Assembly (NCBI RefSeq): GCF_011764545.1
Contig: NZ_AP022870.1
Coordinates: 2,402,001 to 2,466,000 of the forward strand
Origin: Phytohabitans flavus
GTDB taxonomy: Bacteria; Actinomycetota; Actinomycetes; Mycobacteriales; Micromonosporaceae
Length of the DNA: 64,000 bases
Direction of reading: 5' to 3'
Numbering within the stretch: position 1 is the first letter of the stretch; every line of letters begins with the position of its first letter. The notes under the pieces are model-generated. The model was not told where the DNA came from. It was given only the letters and a program-made list of their open reading frames with translations, and made no database searches. The position numbers were made by a program, and so were the translations under genes. This document shows positions 54,130 to 63,228 of the stretch, in pieces.

Positions 54130-54507
54130 TCAGCGCCGGCGCCGCATCCGGGACTTCACGATCGTGCGGACCGTCAGCAGCGCCACGATCGCGACGATCT
54201 GACCACCCAGGACGATCCGGCTGACGTCCACCGCCGGGCGCCACTGGACCGTGCCGTCCTTGATGACGAACGCGCCCACCGGATGGGACGACACGCCCCA
54301 CCCGGCCCCGGTGCCGCTGCCCTCCTGGGCCTCGGTACCCGGCTTGGTCCCGCCGCCACCGCCGCCACCCCCACCGCCGGAGATGCGGGCGACCGGTACG
54401 ACGGTGATGCCGTCCTGCTTGATCGGCTCCCCGACCACCGCGCCCGCGTTCATACCGCCGCGCAGCTTCTCCAGCAGTTCCAGGGTCCTCTCGGCCGTGT
54501 CGGCCAT
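54130..54507 (-). CDS. GerW/YtfJ family sporulation-type protein
   Basis: A 125-residue protein. LELLEKLRGGMNAGAVVGEPI followed by TVVPVARISGGGGGGGG, a glycine run, GWGVSSHPVGAFVIKDG and a C-terminal hydrophobic helix (VLGGQIVAIVALLTVRTIV) are the YtfJ/GerW pattern. In Bacillus YtfJ is a spore protein; in actinomycetes the role is unclear. ATG 54507 has GGAGGTGGG upstream. Confidence 0.88.
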   Translation of the reverse strand: MADTAERTLELLEKLRGGMNAGAVVGEPIKQDGITVVPVARISGGGGGGGGGGTKPGTEAQEGSGTGAGWGVSSHPVGAFVIKDGTVQWRPAVDVSRIVLGGQIVAIVALLTVRTIVKSRMRRRR

Positions 54508-54606
54508 GGCTACCCACCTCCAGGGGGCTGGCATCGCGTCCGTACTCACCCCAGCATCTCGCACGAGACGGGTGAAAGCTGCAAATCCGAGGCATCCGGG
54601 CGACGG

Positions 54607-55203
54607 CTAGGCCGCGCCGGGGACCAGGATCGGGGCCGGGCGCCGGCAGTGGTAGACGAGGGCGGGCGGCAGGTTGCCCCACACCGTACGGCCGATCACC
54701 ATCTCGTCGAACCGGGACTCCAGCGCTCTGCGCAGCCGGCGGGCCGGTGGCGCCCAGCGCGCGTGGACGTACGCGAACGTGGTGAACGCCCCGTCCGCGG
54801 CGAGCGCACCGACCGCCGCGGTGAGCACGTCCCGCTGCTGCCGCTCGGCGAACGCGGCCCACGGCAGTCCGCTGACGATGACGTCGGCGGGCGGCAGGTC
54901 GCGGCTGGCCAGTACGGCCTCCAGGTCACGGGCGTCGGCGAGCGCGACGTCGACGCCGGGGTACCGGGCGGCCAGCCGCATCGCGAACCGTTCGTTGACC
55001 TCCACCGCGATGTGGTGGCCGCGACCGCCGAGCCGCCGCTGGATCAGTCCGGTGAAGGCGCCGGTACCGGCACCGAGCTCCACGACCACCGGGTCCCCGG
55101 TGCGGGGGATCGGCGCCGTGACCACGCGGGCCAGCGCCGCGCTGCTCGGCGCGACCGCACCCACCGTCAAGGGACTCCGGACGAACTCGCTCAGGAACGA
55201 CAT
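54607..55203 (-). CDS. SAM-dependent methyltransferase, PmtA/KsgA-like
   Basis: A 198-residue methyltransferase. SPLTVGAVAPSSAALARVV followed by VVVELGAGTGAFTGLI is the arrangement of phospholipid N-methyltransferases of the PmtA type and of rRNA adenine methyltransferase relatives. VIVSGLPWAAF is the NPPY-like motif IV. ATG 55203 is preferred; the longer frame adds an unrelated extension. The lipid or RNA substrate is unproven. Confidence 0.82.
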   Translation of the reverse strand: MSFLSEFVRSPLTVGAVAPSSAALARVVTAPIPRTGDPVVVELGAGTGAFTGLIQRRLGGRGHHIAVEVNERFAMRLAARYPGVDVALADARDLEAVLASRDLPPADVIVSGLPWAAFAERQQRDVLTAAVGALAADGAFTTFAYVHARWAPPARRLRRALESRFDEMVIGRTVWGNLPPALVYHCRRPAPILVPGAA

Positions 55204-55355
55204 CGGACCAGGCCTTTCATCAAGGGATCCGCCTATCTCAGGGCAGCGAGTGCGGTCGGGAGGCCGAAACAGCAGGATCGGGCAAGATGTCGCGAGCATC
55301 GGTCAAGCCCGGGCGGGCCACCTCGACTGATCGATCTCTGTTAAGGTCTCGCCGC

Positions 55356-55457
55356 GTGGGAGCTATCAAGCCGTGGCATCTCTTGGCCCTGTTCTGCGTC
55401 GCCGCCGTCGCCATCATCGTGGTGGTCCTGGTCGCCGTCCTCGGGCGGCGCAAGTAG
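55356..55457 (+). CDS. 33-residue single-helix membrane protein
   Basis: GTG 55356 opens a short frame beginning VGAIKPWHLLAL and continuing as one hydrophobic helix to GRRK. The KPWHL opening is shared by TatA proteins and by tiny membrane proteins of Micromonosporaceae. There is no amphipathic helix after the first, so it is not TatA. It is convergent with the serine hydrolase at 55466. Confidence 0.6.
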   Translation: MGAIKPWHLLALFCVAAVAIIVVVLVAVLGRRK

Positions 55458-55465
55458 GGCGCTCC

Positions 55466-56677
55466 TCAGACCCGTACGACGGTCGGGCGCAGCGGCGGGA
55501 CGGCGGCGCGGAGGGCGCGTTCACGGGGATCCGAGGTCAGCGCGGCGCCCATGCGGTTGGTGACGTAGGCGTACCCGATGCCGGTCTCCGGGTCGGCGAA
55601 GCCGAGCGAACCCCCGATGCCCGCGGTGCCGTACGCGCCGGGCCCGCCGAAGCTCCACGCCGCGCTCGACTTCATGAAGCCGAGCGAGTGCGGGATCTCG
55701 CCGTCGAGGTACTCGTGCCGCAGGCCGTTGTGCGGCGGCACCGCCGGCGCGGCCAGCTCGGCCAGCGTGTCGGGGCCGAGCCCGAGCTGCCGGCCGCCCG
55801 TGGCGAAGACGCTGTACGCCTTCGCGATCGACCGGGCGGTACCCACGCCGAGCGCGGCGGGCACCTCGAGGTCGCGGGTGTAGACGCGCTCGCGGTGCGT
55901 CGTCAGCCCGGGGGCGCTCACCATCGAACGGAAGAGGCTCGACCGTGGGTTCAGCGCGCGGAGCATCAGGCCCGGTGAGACGCTGAGCATCACCTTGAGC
56001 GGGTTAGGACGCTGGATCCGGGCCAGCCGGACGTTCGGCACGGTACCGGGCAGGCGGATGTAGAAGTCCAGGCCGAGCGGCCCGGCGATCTCCTCGTGGA
56101 AGAAGCGGCCCAGCGTGCGGCGCTCCGGGTCGACCCGGCGCAGCAGCGCACTCTGGTAGAAGCCGAGGGTCAGCGCGTGGTACGCCTGCCGGCTGCCCGG
56201 CTCCCACGCCGGCGCCTGCGCGGCGAGGACGGTGGCGAGCCGGTCGGGGTCACGCACCGTGTTCCGCCCGATCGGCCGGTCCAGCGCGAAGAGCCCGGCC
56301 TGGTGGGCGAGGAGCTGGCGGACGGTGACCTGCTCCTTGCCCCGCTGGGCGAACTCCGGCCAGTACGCGCTCACCCGCTCGTCGAAGTCGAGCCAGCCGC
56401 GCGAGTGGGCGAGGGCGAGCGTCATCGCGGCCAGCCCTTTCGTGGTCGAGAAGACGAGCACCATCGTGTCCCGCGCCCACGGCGCCCCGGTCGCCGCGTC
56501 GCGTACCCCGCCCCACAGGTCGACCACCGGCTCGCCGTCCTGGTAGACGCAGCACGCCGCGCCAAGCTCGTGGCGGCGGACCAGGTTTTCGACGAACGCG
56601 TCCCGGACCGACTCGAAGCCCTTGCGCGCGTAGCCGAAGACGGAGATGGGCCTGGACGGCCGCGTTCGCCATGCCAT
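55466..56677 (-). CDS. Serine hydrolase (class C beta-lactamase/esterase EstB type)
   Basis: A 403-residue cytosolic-looking hydrolase with STTK (Ser77, Lys80), the Tyr motif in QAYHALTLGF and a C-terminal HxG-like GIGGSLGFADP. It resembles the EstB-like esterases and the LACTB family rather than secreted beta-lactamases, as no signal peptide is present. The start is ATG 56677. It is downstream of the LacI gene on the same strand after 108 bp. Confidence 0.85.
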   Translation of the reverse strand: MAWRTRPSRPISVFGYARKGFESVRDAFVENLVRRHELGAACCVYQDGEPVVDLWGGVRDAATGAPWARDTMVLVFSTTKGLAAMTLALAHSRGWLDFDERVSAYWPEFAQRGKEQVTVRQLLAHQAGLFALDRPIGRNTVRDPDRLATVLAAQAPAWEPGSRQAYHALTLGFYQSALLRRVDPERRTLGRFFHEEIAGPLGLDFYIRLPGTVPNVRLARIQRPNPLKVMLSVSPGLMLRALNPRSSLFRSMVSAPGLTTHRERVYTRDLEVPAALGVGTARSIAKAYSVFATGGRQLGLGPDTLAELAAPAVPPHNGLRHEYLDGEIPHSLGFMKSSAAWSFGGPGAYGTAGIGGSLGFADPETGIGYAYVTNRMGAALTSDPRERALRAAVPPLRPTVVRV

Positions 56678-56785
56678 CAGTCCATCGTCCACGTTTTGGA
56701 CCGACCGGCGACACCGTTCGTTCATCTATGCGCCATGTCACTGTTTGTCCGAATGCGGATGGTGCGCCGCGCCGGGGCACGAGCT

Positions 56786-57829
56786 TCAATCCGTGCTGGT
56801 CCTCGCCGGGCTGAGGCGCGGGCCGGTGGAGTCGCGGACGATGAGGCGGCTGGGCTGGCGCACGACGCCGGAGGAGGGCTGCCCGTCGAGCGCGGCGAAG
56901 AGGTGCTTGACCGCGATCTCGCCGATCTGCTGAAGGTTCAGGTCCACAGTGGTCAGTGGTGGCTGGCAGTCCGCGGCGAACTCGTGCCAGTTGTCGTACC
57001 CCACGATGGAGACGTCGTCCGGGACGCGGCGGCCCAGCTCGCGGACGGCGGCGGCCACCCCCGCGGCGATCTGGTCGTTGCCGCACGAGATGGCGTCGAT
57101 GTCCGGGTTGGCCGCCAGCAGCATCTTGGCCGCGGTCCGCCCCCAGCGCTGCGACCACTCGCCGTAGAGCGGGGCGCCGCCGGCGAGCGCGAGCCCGGCG
57201 GAGGCGAGCACCACGCGCAGGCTTGTGGCCCGGTCGCGGGCGGCGCGGTAGCTCTGCGGCCCGGTGACGTGCGCGATCTGCCGGCGACCCAGCGAGACGA
57301 GGTGCTCGGTGGCGAGGCGGGAGCCGTGCTCGTCGTCGGCGAGGACGGACACGTCGCGGGGGTCGTCGGACTCGCCGTACACGTAGACGACCGGCACCGG
57401 GATCTGGGGGGTGAGCGAGGGGCGCACGTCGTTGGAGTCGCCCAGCACCACGAAGCCGTCCACCTGGCGAGCGATCAGCGTGCGGATGTAGTGCTGCCGG
57501 CGGATCGCGTCGCCGCGGGCGTCGCAGAGCAGCACGGACATCTGGCCGTTGGCGAGCGCGTTCTCCACGCCGAGCAGGATCGGGATGGAGAACCGGTGGG
57601 CCAGCTCGTCGGTCAGCAGCCCGATCGTCCGGGTGCGGCCGGTCTGGAGGCCGCGGGCCAGCACGCTCGGCTGGAACCTCAGCTCCTCGGCCGCCTCGAG
57701 GACCCGCCGCCGGGTCTCCGGGGCGACCTCGTCCCGCGCGTTGAGCGCCTTCGACGCGGTGGCCACCGACACCCCAGCCAGCCGCGCCACGTCGGTCAAC
57801 GTGACCGTCCGGGATCGCTGCCTGCCCAC
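56786..57829 (-). CDS. LacI family transcriptional repressor
   Basis: A 347-residue regulator. The helix-turn-helix TLTDVARLAGVSVATASKALN occupies residues 9-29, followed by the hinge FQPSVLARGLQTGRTRTIGLL and a periplasmic-binding-protein sugar domain (GNDQIAAGVAAAVRELG, DVSIVGYDN). It starts at GTG 57829 behind AAAGGA. It is divergent from the arabinofuranosidase genes, with three matching palindromes between, so it probably represses them until an arabinose-containing sugar binds. Confidence 0.93.
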   Translation of the reverse strand: MGRQRSRTVTLTDVARLAGVSVATASKALNARDEVAPETRRRVLEAAEELRFQPSVLARGLQTGRTRTIGLLTDELAHRFSIPILLGVENALANGQMSVLLCDARGDAIRRQHYIRTLIARQVDGFVVLGDSNDVRPSLTPQIPVPVVYVYGESDDPRDVSVLADDEHGSRLATEHLVSLGRRQIAHVTGPQSYRAARDRATSLRVVLASAGLALAGGAPLYGEWSQRWGRTAAKMLLAANPDIDAISCGNDQIAAGVAAAVRELGRRVPDDVSIVGYDNWHEFAADCQPPLTTVDLNLQQIGEIAVKHLFAALDGQPSSGVVRQPSRLIVRDSTGPRLSPARTSTD

Positions 57830-57855
57830 CGAAAATCCTTTCGAAATATGTTTCG
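57830..57855. promoter_or_regulatory. Two LacI operators overlapping the lacI-side promoter
   Basis: CGAAAATCCTTTCG at 57830-57843 and CGAAATATGTTTCG at 57842-57855 both fit CGAAAnnnnTTTCG. They overlap by two bases and lie directly before the regulator's start codon, which fits autoregulation. Confidence 0.75.
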
Positions 57856-57895
57856 GAGCGAAAGCGTACATCAACAACCCCAGCAACCTCGTCTC

Positions 57896-57925
57896 TTGAC
57901 GCGGACGTAACCGGGTGGCTACATT
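57896..57925 (+). promoter_or_regulatory. Sigma70-type promoter of the arabinofuranosidase genes
   Basis: TTGACG (57896-57901) and TACATT (57920-57925) are separated by 18 bp, close to the actinomycete housekeeping consensus. The start of transcription would fall in the operator at 57928-57941, about 50 bp before ATG 57986. Confidence 0.75.
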
Positions 57926-57927
57926 GC

Positions 57928-57941
57928 CGAAAAGGTTTTCG
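57928..57941. promoter_or_regulatory. LacI operator at the transcription start of the GH127 operon
   Basis: CGAAAAGGTTTTCG, extended by one base to a perfect 16-bp palindrome, fits the CGAAAnnnnTTTCG pattern of the two sites at 57830-57855. Placed just behind the -10 box, it would block transcription when bound. Confidence 0.8.
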
Positions 57942-57985
57942 GCCACCGGGCGGCCATCGGTCCCAAGCGCGTTCAAGGGTGGACC

Positions 57986-59902
57986 ATGATCGGACCGGTG
58001 CTTCCGTCCGCCGGCGCGTTGCGCCCGCTCGGCCTCGACCAGGTGCGCCTCACCGGCGGCTTCTGGGGCGAGCGGCAGGAGCGCAACGCCAGAGCCACGA
58101 TCCCGCACGCCCACCACTGGCTGGAGGAGACCGGCTGGCTCGGCAACTTCCAGCTCGCCGCCACCGACGACCTCACCCCGCACCGCCGGCACGGCCGCGA
58201 GTTCTCCGACTCCGAGGTGTACAAGCTGGCCGAGGCGATGGCCTGGGAGACCGCCCGTGGCGGCAGCGCGCCCCTCGACGAGCTGTCCACTGTGGTCGCC
58301 GCCGCGCAGGAGCCGGGCGGATACCTCAACACGATGTTCGGCCGGCCGGGGCAGCAGCCGCGCTACAGCGACCTCACCTGGGGCCACGAGCTGTACTGCT
58401 ACGGCCACCTCGTCCAGGCCGGCGTCGCCCGCCTTCGCGGCGGCGTGCGGGACGCGCTCACCAACGCCGCCATCCGCGCCGCCGACCACGTGTGCGTCGA
58501 GTTCGGCCCCACCGGCCGGCAGGCGCTCTGCGGGCACCCGGAGATCGAGATGGCGCTCGTCGAGCTGTACCGGGCCACCGGCACCGCCCGCTACCTCGAC
58601 CAGGCCCGCCTCTTTCTCGACCGCCGCGGCCAGGCCACCCTCCCCGACATCGAGCTCGGCCGCGCGTACTTCCAGGACGACGTCCCGATCCGCGAGCGCA
58701 CCGCCTTCGCCGGGCACGCCGTGCGCGCCCTCTACCTCGCCTGCGGCGCCGTCGATGTCGCCGTCGAGACCGGCGACGACAAGCTGCTCGCCGCCGTCGT
58801 GCGGCAGTGGGAGCGCACGGTCGCCGCCCGCACGTACCTCACCGGGGGGATGGGCTCGCGCCACGAGGGGGAGGCCTTTGGCGACGACTTCGAGCTGCCG
58901 GCCGACCGCGCGTACATCGAGACCTGCGCCGCGGTCGCCTCCGTCATGCTCTCCTGGCGGCTGCTGCTCGCCACCGGCGAGGCCCGCTTCGCCGACCTCG
59001 CCGAGCGCACCCTCTACAACGTCGTCGCCGCATCCACCTCATTGGACGGTCGCGCGTTCTTCTACACCAATCCGCTCCAGCAGCGCAGCCCGGGCGAAGC
59101 CCTCGACCGTTCCCGGCCGTGGCCGCGTGCCAGCTCCAGTGAGCGGGCGCCGTGGCGCGACGTCTCCTGCTGCCCGACCAACGTGGCCCGCACCCTCGCC
59201 TCCCTCGGCGGCTACGTCGCCACCGAGGACGGCGGCGGGCTCCAGCTCCACCAGTACGCGAGCGGCACCGTGACCAGCGGTGACACCACGCTGACCGTGG
59301 CCACCGGCTACCCCTGGGGCGGCGTCGTCCGGATCAGCGTCGACCGCACCGGCGACGCCCCGTGGGGGCTGTCACTGCGCGTGCCCGCGTGGGCCGGCGA
59401 GGCCCAGCTGGTCACTCCCGAAGGCACCAAACGGGTCAAGCCCGGATACACGGTCGTGTCGCGCGCGTGGCGTGCCGGCGACCAGATACGGCTGAAGCTG
59501 CCGGTCGCTCCACGATGGACAGAGCCCGACCCGCGCATCGACGCGGTCCGCGGGTGCGCCGCCGTGGAGCGCGGCCCACTGGTGTACTGCGCCGAGTCGG
59601 TCGACCACGACCCGGCGGTCGCGCTGGACGCGGTCAACGTCGACCGCGCGGCGCCCGTCGCCGAGCGCCCACTGCCGGCGCTCGGCCGGGACGTCGTCGC
59701 GCTCGTGGTCGATCGGGACCGGAGCGAGCCGAACGGCGACGTGCCACCACCCACCACCGACGCGGCCGGCAACGGCTGGCCATACGGATCCCACAGCACA
59801 GCCGACCCAGAGCCGGGCAACGTCACCCTCGTTCCGTACCACCTGTGGGCCAACCGCGGTCCGGCGACCATGCGGGTCTGGCTCCCGGTGGCCCCTAGGT
59901 AG
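57986..59902 (+). CDS. GH127 beta-L-arabinofuranosidase (HypBA1-like), cytosolic
   Basis: A 638-residue enzyme of the (alpha/alpha)6-barrel family GH127. Residues matching HypBA1 are visible: the acid/base Glu296 in HEGEAFGDDFELP, zinc ligands Glu312 and Cys314 in IETCA, and the nucleophile and zinc-ligand pair Cys395-Cys396 in CCPTNVAR. It releases L-arabinofuranose from beta-linked arabinosides taken into the cell. It has no signal peptide. The start is ATG 57986. It precedes the secreted relative by 12 bp, so the two form an operon under LacI control. Confidence 0.93.
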   Translation: MIGPVLPSAGALRPLGLDQVRLTGGFWGERQERNARATIPHAHHWLEETGWLGNFQLAATDDLTPHRRHGREFSDSEVYKLAEAMAWETARGGSAPLDELSTVVAAAQEPGGYLNTMFGRPGQQPRYSDLTWGHELYCYGHLVQAGVARLRGGVRDALTNAAIRAADHVCVEFGPTGRQALCGHPEIEMALVELYRATGTARYLDQARLFLDRRGQATLPDIELGRAYFQDDVPIRERTAFAGHAVRALYLACGAVDVAVETGDDKLLAAVVRQWERTVAARTYLTGGMGSRHEGEAFGDDFELPADRAYIETCAAVASVMLSWRLLLATGEARFADLAERTLYNVVAASTSLDGRAFFYTNPLQQRSPGEALDRSRPWPRASSSERAPWRDVSCCPTNVARTLASLGGYVATEDGGGLQLHQYASGTVTSGDTTLTVATGYPWGGVVRISVDRTGDAPWGLSLRVPAWAGEAQLVTPEGTKRVKPGYTVVSRAWRAGDQIRLKLPVAPRWTEPDPRIDAVRGCAAVERGPLVYCAESVDHDPAVALDAVNVDRAAPVAERPLPALGRDVVALVVDRDRSEPNGDVPPPTTDAAGNGWPYGSHSTADPEPGNVTLVPYHLWANRGPATMRVWLPVAPR

Positions 59903-59914
59903 AGGAGGTAACCC

Positions 59915-62395
59915 GTGTCCCTCACCCGCCGTACCGTGCTGCGCGCCTCAGCCGCCGGTGCCGTCGCCGCCGCCGGCATCACCGCGCTCAAGGCCACGCC
60001 CGCCGCCGCCGCTCGCCCCGACACCGGGGTGTCCGCCTACGCGTTCCCGCTCTCCGCCGTCACCCTGCTCGCCGGCCCGTTCCAGGCCAACACGGGACGC
60101 ACCCACAGCTACCTCAGCTTCCTCGACGCCGACCGGCTGCTGCACATGTTCCGGCTCAACGTCGGCCTACCCTCCTCCGCCGCCGCGATGGGCGGCTGGG
60201 AGACCCCGACCACCGAGCTGCGCGGTCACTCCACCGGTCACGTGCTCACCGCGCTCGCGCAGGGGTACGCGAACGGCGGCCCCGCCGCGTTCAAGACCAA
60301 GGGCGACTACCTCGTCGCCGAGCTGGCCAAGTGCCAGGACCGGGCCACCGCCGCCGGGTTCAACACCGGCTACCTCTCCGCGTACCCGGAGAGCTTCATC
60401 GACCGGGTCGAGGCGCGGCAGTCCGTGTGGGCGCCGTACTACACGCTCCACAAGATCATGGCGGGCCTGCTCGACATGCACCTGCTCGCCGGCAACGCCC
60501 AGGCGCTCACCGTGCTGACCCGGATGGCGGCCTGGGTGAAGTTTCGCAACGACCGGCTCACCCAGACCCAGCGGCAGAACATGCTGGACACCGAGTTCGG
60601 CGGGATGAACGAGGTGCTCACCAACCTCTACCAGCTCACCGCCGACCCCAACCACCTGGCCGCGGCCCAGCACTTCGACCACGCCGAGGTCTTCGACCCG
60701 CTGGCATCCAATGTGGACGCGCTGAACAACTACCACGCCAACACGCAGATCCCCAAGGTGCTCGGCGCCATCCGCGAGTACCACGCCACGGGCACGACCC
60801 GCTACCGCGACATCGCCGTCAACTTCTGGGACATCGTGACCGGGCGGCACTCCTACGCGATCGGCGGCAACTCCAACGGCGAGTACTTCAAGGCGCCCGG
60901 GCGGATCGCCAGCGAGCTGTCCGACACGACGTGCGAGTGCTGCAACACGTACAACATGCTGAAGCTGACCCGGCAGCTCTTCTTCACCAACCCGGCCCGC
61001 ACCGACTACATGGACTACTACGAGAAGGCGCTCTACAACCACATCCTCGGCGCCCAGAACCCCAGCTCCACGCACGGCTTCCACTGCTACTACGTGCCGC
61101 TGCGACCGGGTGGCATCAAGACGTACAGCAACGACTACAACAACTGGACGTGCTGCCACGGCACCGGCATGGAGAGCAACACCAAGTACGCCGACAGCAT
61201 CTACTTCCATAGTGGAGACACGCTCTACGTCAACCTCTTCATCGCCTCCGTGCTCACCTGGCCCGGTCGCGGCATGACCGTGCGGCAGGAGACCTCCTAC
61301 CCCGAGGCCGCCTCGACCCGGCTCACCATCACCGGTTCCGGCGCTTTCACGCTGCGGCTGCGGATTCCATCGTGGACCAGCGGGGCGCAGATCCGGCTCA
61401 ACGGCGCGCTCCAGAGCGTGGCGACCACGCCCGGCACGTACGCGACGATGAGCAGGACCTGGGCGTCGGGTGACGTCGTCGACGTGACCCTGCCGATGTC
61501 CCTGACCCGGGAGTCCACACCGGACAACACCGCGGTCCAGGCGGTGAAGTACGGCCCGATCGTGCTCTCCGGCGTCTACGGCACCAACAACCTCTCCACC
61601 ATGCCCACCCTCAACCCGGCGACGATCGCGGCGACGTCGACGCCGCTTCAGTTCACCGCGACCGCCAGCACCGGGGCGGTGACGCTGCTGCCGTTCTACA
61701 AGATGCACGGCCAGCGGTACACGGTCTACTGGAACGTCAACACCACCACGCCGCCGCCCGCGCCGTTCGTCGCGCACTACCGCTTCGACGAGACCTCGGG
61801 CACCACGGCGGCCGACGCCACCGGCAACGGCCGCACCGCTACCCTCGCGGGCGGCGCAGGCTGGACCACCGGGCGCACAGGGGGAGCGGTCAACCTCAAC
61901 GGCACGAGCGCGTACGTGTCGCTGCCGGCCGGCATCCTGGCCGGCGCTACCGCGTGCACGGTAGCGGCCTGGGTGCGGCTCGACGCCATCACAAGCTGGT
62001 CCCGGCTGTTCGACTTCGGCTCCGGGTCCACGGGCAGCATGTTCCTGACCCCCCGCAGCAGCGCGGGCACCGCACGGTTCGCCATCACCACCTCCGGCTC
62101 CGGCGGCGAACAGCGCATCAACGCCCCGGCCGCCCTACCCACCGGCGCGTGGACGCACGTCGCGGTCACGCTGTCCGGCACGGTGGGGGTCCTCTACGTC
62201 AACGGCGTCGAGGTCGCCCGCAACGCGGCCCTGACACTCCGCCCGGCCGACCTGGGCAGCACGACACAGAACTGGATCGGCCGCTCCCAGTACAGCGGCG
62301 ACCCCTACCTGGACGGCGCCGTCGACGGCCTGCGCCTCTACAGCCGCGTCCTCACCGCGGCCGAGGTGGCCGACCTCAACGCCACCGGCCAGTAG
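59915..62395 (+). CDS. Secreted GH127/GH146-like arabinofuranosidase with C-terminal LamG domain
   Basis: An 826-residue protein with a twin-arginine signal (TRRTVLRASAAGAVAAAG). The catalytic barrel (about residues 40-420) has GGNSNGEYF, TTCECCNTYNML (Cys340, 342, 343) and NWTCCHGTGMES (Cys413-414), matching the cysteine-zinc site of the family with an added Cys in CECC. Beta domains follow, then a LamG-like concanavalin domain at about 615-826 that may bind polysaccharide. It starts at GTG 59915 after GAGGAGG. It probably trims plant arabinan or extensin outside the cell. Confidence 0.92.
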   Translation: MSLTRRTVLRASAAGAVAAAGITALKATPAAAARPDTGVSAYAFPLSAVTLLAGPFQANTGRTHSYLSFLDADRLLHMFRLNVGLPSSAAAMGGWETPTTELRGHSTGHVLTALAQGYANGGPAAFKTKGDYLVAELAKCQDRATAAGFNTGYLSAYPESFIDRVEARQSVWAPYYTLHKIMAGLLDMHLLAGNAQALTVLTRMAAWVKFRNDRLTQTQRQNMLDTEFGGMNEVLTNLYQLTADPNHLAAAQHFDHAEVFDPLASNVDALNNYHANTQIPKVLGAIREYHATGTTRYRDIAVNFWDIVTGRHSYAIGGNSNGEYFKAPGRIASELSDTTCECCNTYNMLKLTRQLFFTNPARTDYMDYYEKALYNHILGAQNPSSTHGFHCYYVPLRPGGIKTYSNDYNNWTCCHGTGMESNTKYADSIYFHSGDTLYVNLFIASVLTWPGRGMTVRQETSYPEAASTRLTITGSGAFTLRLRIPSWTSGAQIRLNGALQSVATTPGTYATMSRTWASGDVVDVTLPMSLTRESTPDNTAVQAVKYGPIVLSGVYGTNNLSTMPTLNPATIAATSTPLQFTATASTGAVTLLPFYKMHGQRYTVYWNVNTTTPPPAPFVAHYRFDETSGTTAADATGNGRTATLAGGAGWTTGRTGGAVNLNGTSAYVSLPAGILAGATACTVAAWVRLDAITSWSRLFDFGSGSTGSMFLTPRSSAGTARFAITTSGSGGEQRINAPAALPTGAWTHVAVTLSGTVGVLYVNGVEVARNAALTLRPADLGSTTQNWIGRSQYSGDPYLDGAVDGLRLYSRVLTAAEVADLNATGQ

Positions 62396-62472
62396 CCGCG
62401 AACAGACCCCGGCTGGTGGCTCGACCCGCGCCCGGCTCGCCGGGCCACCAGCCGGCCTCCGCTCGTCCGGAG

Positions 62473-63228
62473 AAGATCTAAAAGCCAAGAGATCTTTTTG
62501 AGCTACCGCGATGTCCGCGGTGGTCCAGACCGCCGCTCCCGCGGCCTCACCCTCCGCGGTGCACGACCCAAGAAGGCGCTCCGTCGAATCTGCCAGCCCG
62601 CGCTCCGAGTGGGTCCATAGAGCTTTCGGAGTCGGCGTCATTGAGTCTGCCCGCAGTCTCTCCTGCGGATTTCCTTGATCGGCGTAAGCGGCACGGTGTC
62701 GCGCTGCGATTGTGGCGAGAAATTGCCCCTCCAGAGCCTGTCGCAAAATTGCCCGACTACAGCGTGTGTCGAGAAAAACACGGCTGTGTCCGCCGCTGGC
62801 CGCCGAACGGCGGCCGGCGAGGGTCAACGAGACCCTCATTTCAAGCGAATCTGGCGATTCTGCGACAGGCTCTCCAGAGGCAATTTCTCGCCACGGACGA
62901 CCAGGGCGACCACCGATCAAGGCCACGCCCTCATCTCGCCAGTGCCGGCCATCCGCGACCTATCGCCCTGAGCGGCGCGATGGGATCGCAGCACGCGGCG
63001 ACCAAGGGAAGCAAGCGGTCAAGATTCGCCACGCCCGGCGTGACCAACGTCAGTTGTGAAGACTCAATCGCGATCCTGCGGGAGCGTGGACCCGCAGCGA
63101 TGGTCGCCGTCGGGCGACCGCGACCCCCGGGGTGAGGTTGCCGACCGCGAAGGGTGAGGCCGCGGGAGCGACGGTCTGGACCACGGCGGAAATCGCGGTA
63201 GCTCGATTTCCTTGGTTATGGATCTTTG
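62473..63228. repeat. Inverted-repeat-bounded intergenic element, copy 6
   Basis: Left end consensus from 62498 and right end consensus to about 63204, inverted, with outer tails sharing CTTGG and GATCTT. The interior carries the 42-bp-arm hairpin 62712-62894, whose loop contains three more stems (62763-62782, 62794-62819, 62819-62837). Further stems occur near 63076-63097 (CTGCGGG...CCCGCAG) and 63099-63120 (GGTCGCC...GGGCGACC). No protein is convincing. It follows the arabinofuranosidase stop by 77 bp. The 294 bp from 63229 to the next gene hold no other feature apart from its start region. Confidence 0.85.
62712..62894. repeat. 42-bp inverted repeat with internal stems, inside copy 6
   Basis: Arms 62712-62753 and 62853-62894 match at 37 of 42 positions by eye, starting GTGGCGAGAAATTGCC. 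The 99-base loop contains CGCTGGCCGCCG/CGGCGGCCGGCG (62794-62819) and GAGGGTC/GACCCTC (62819-62837). GTGG and TTGCCCCT at the base are shared with copies 2 and 5. Confidence 0.88.
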
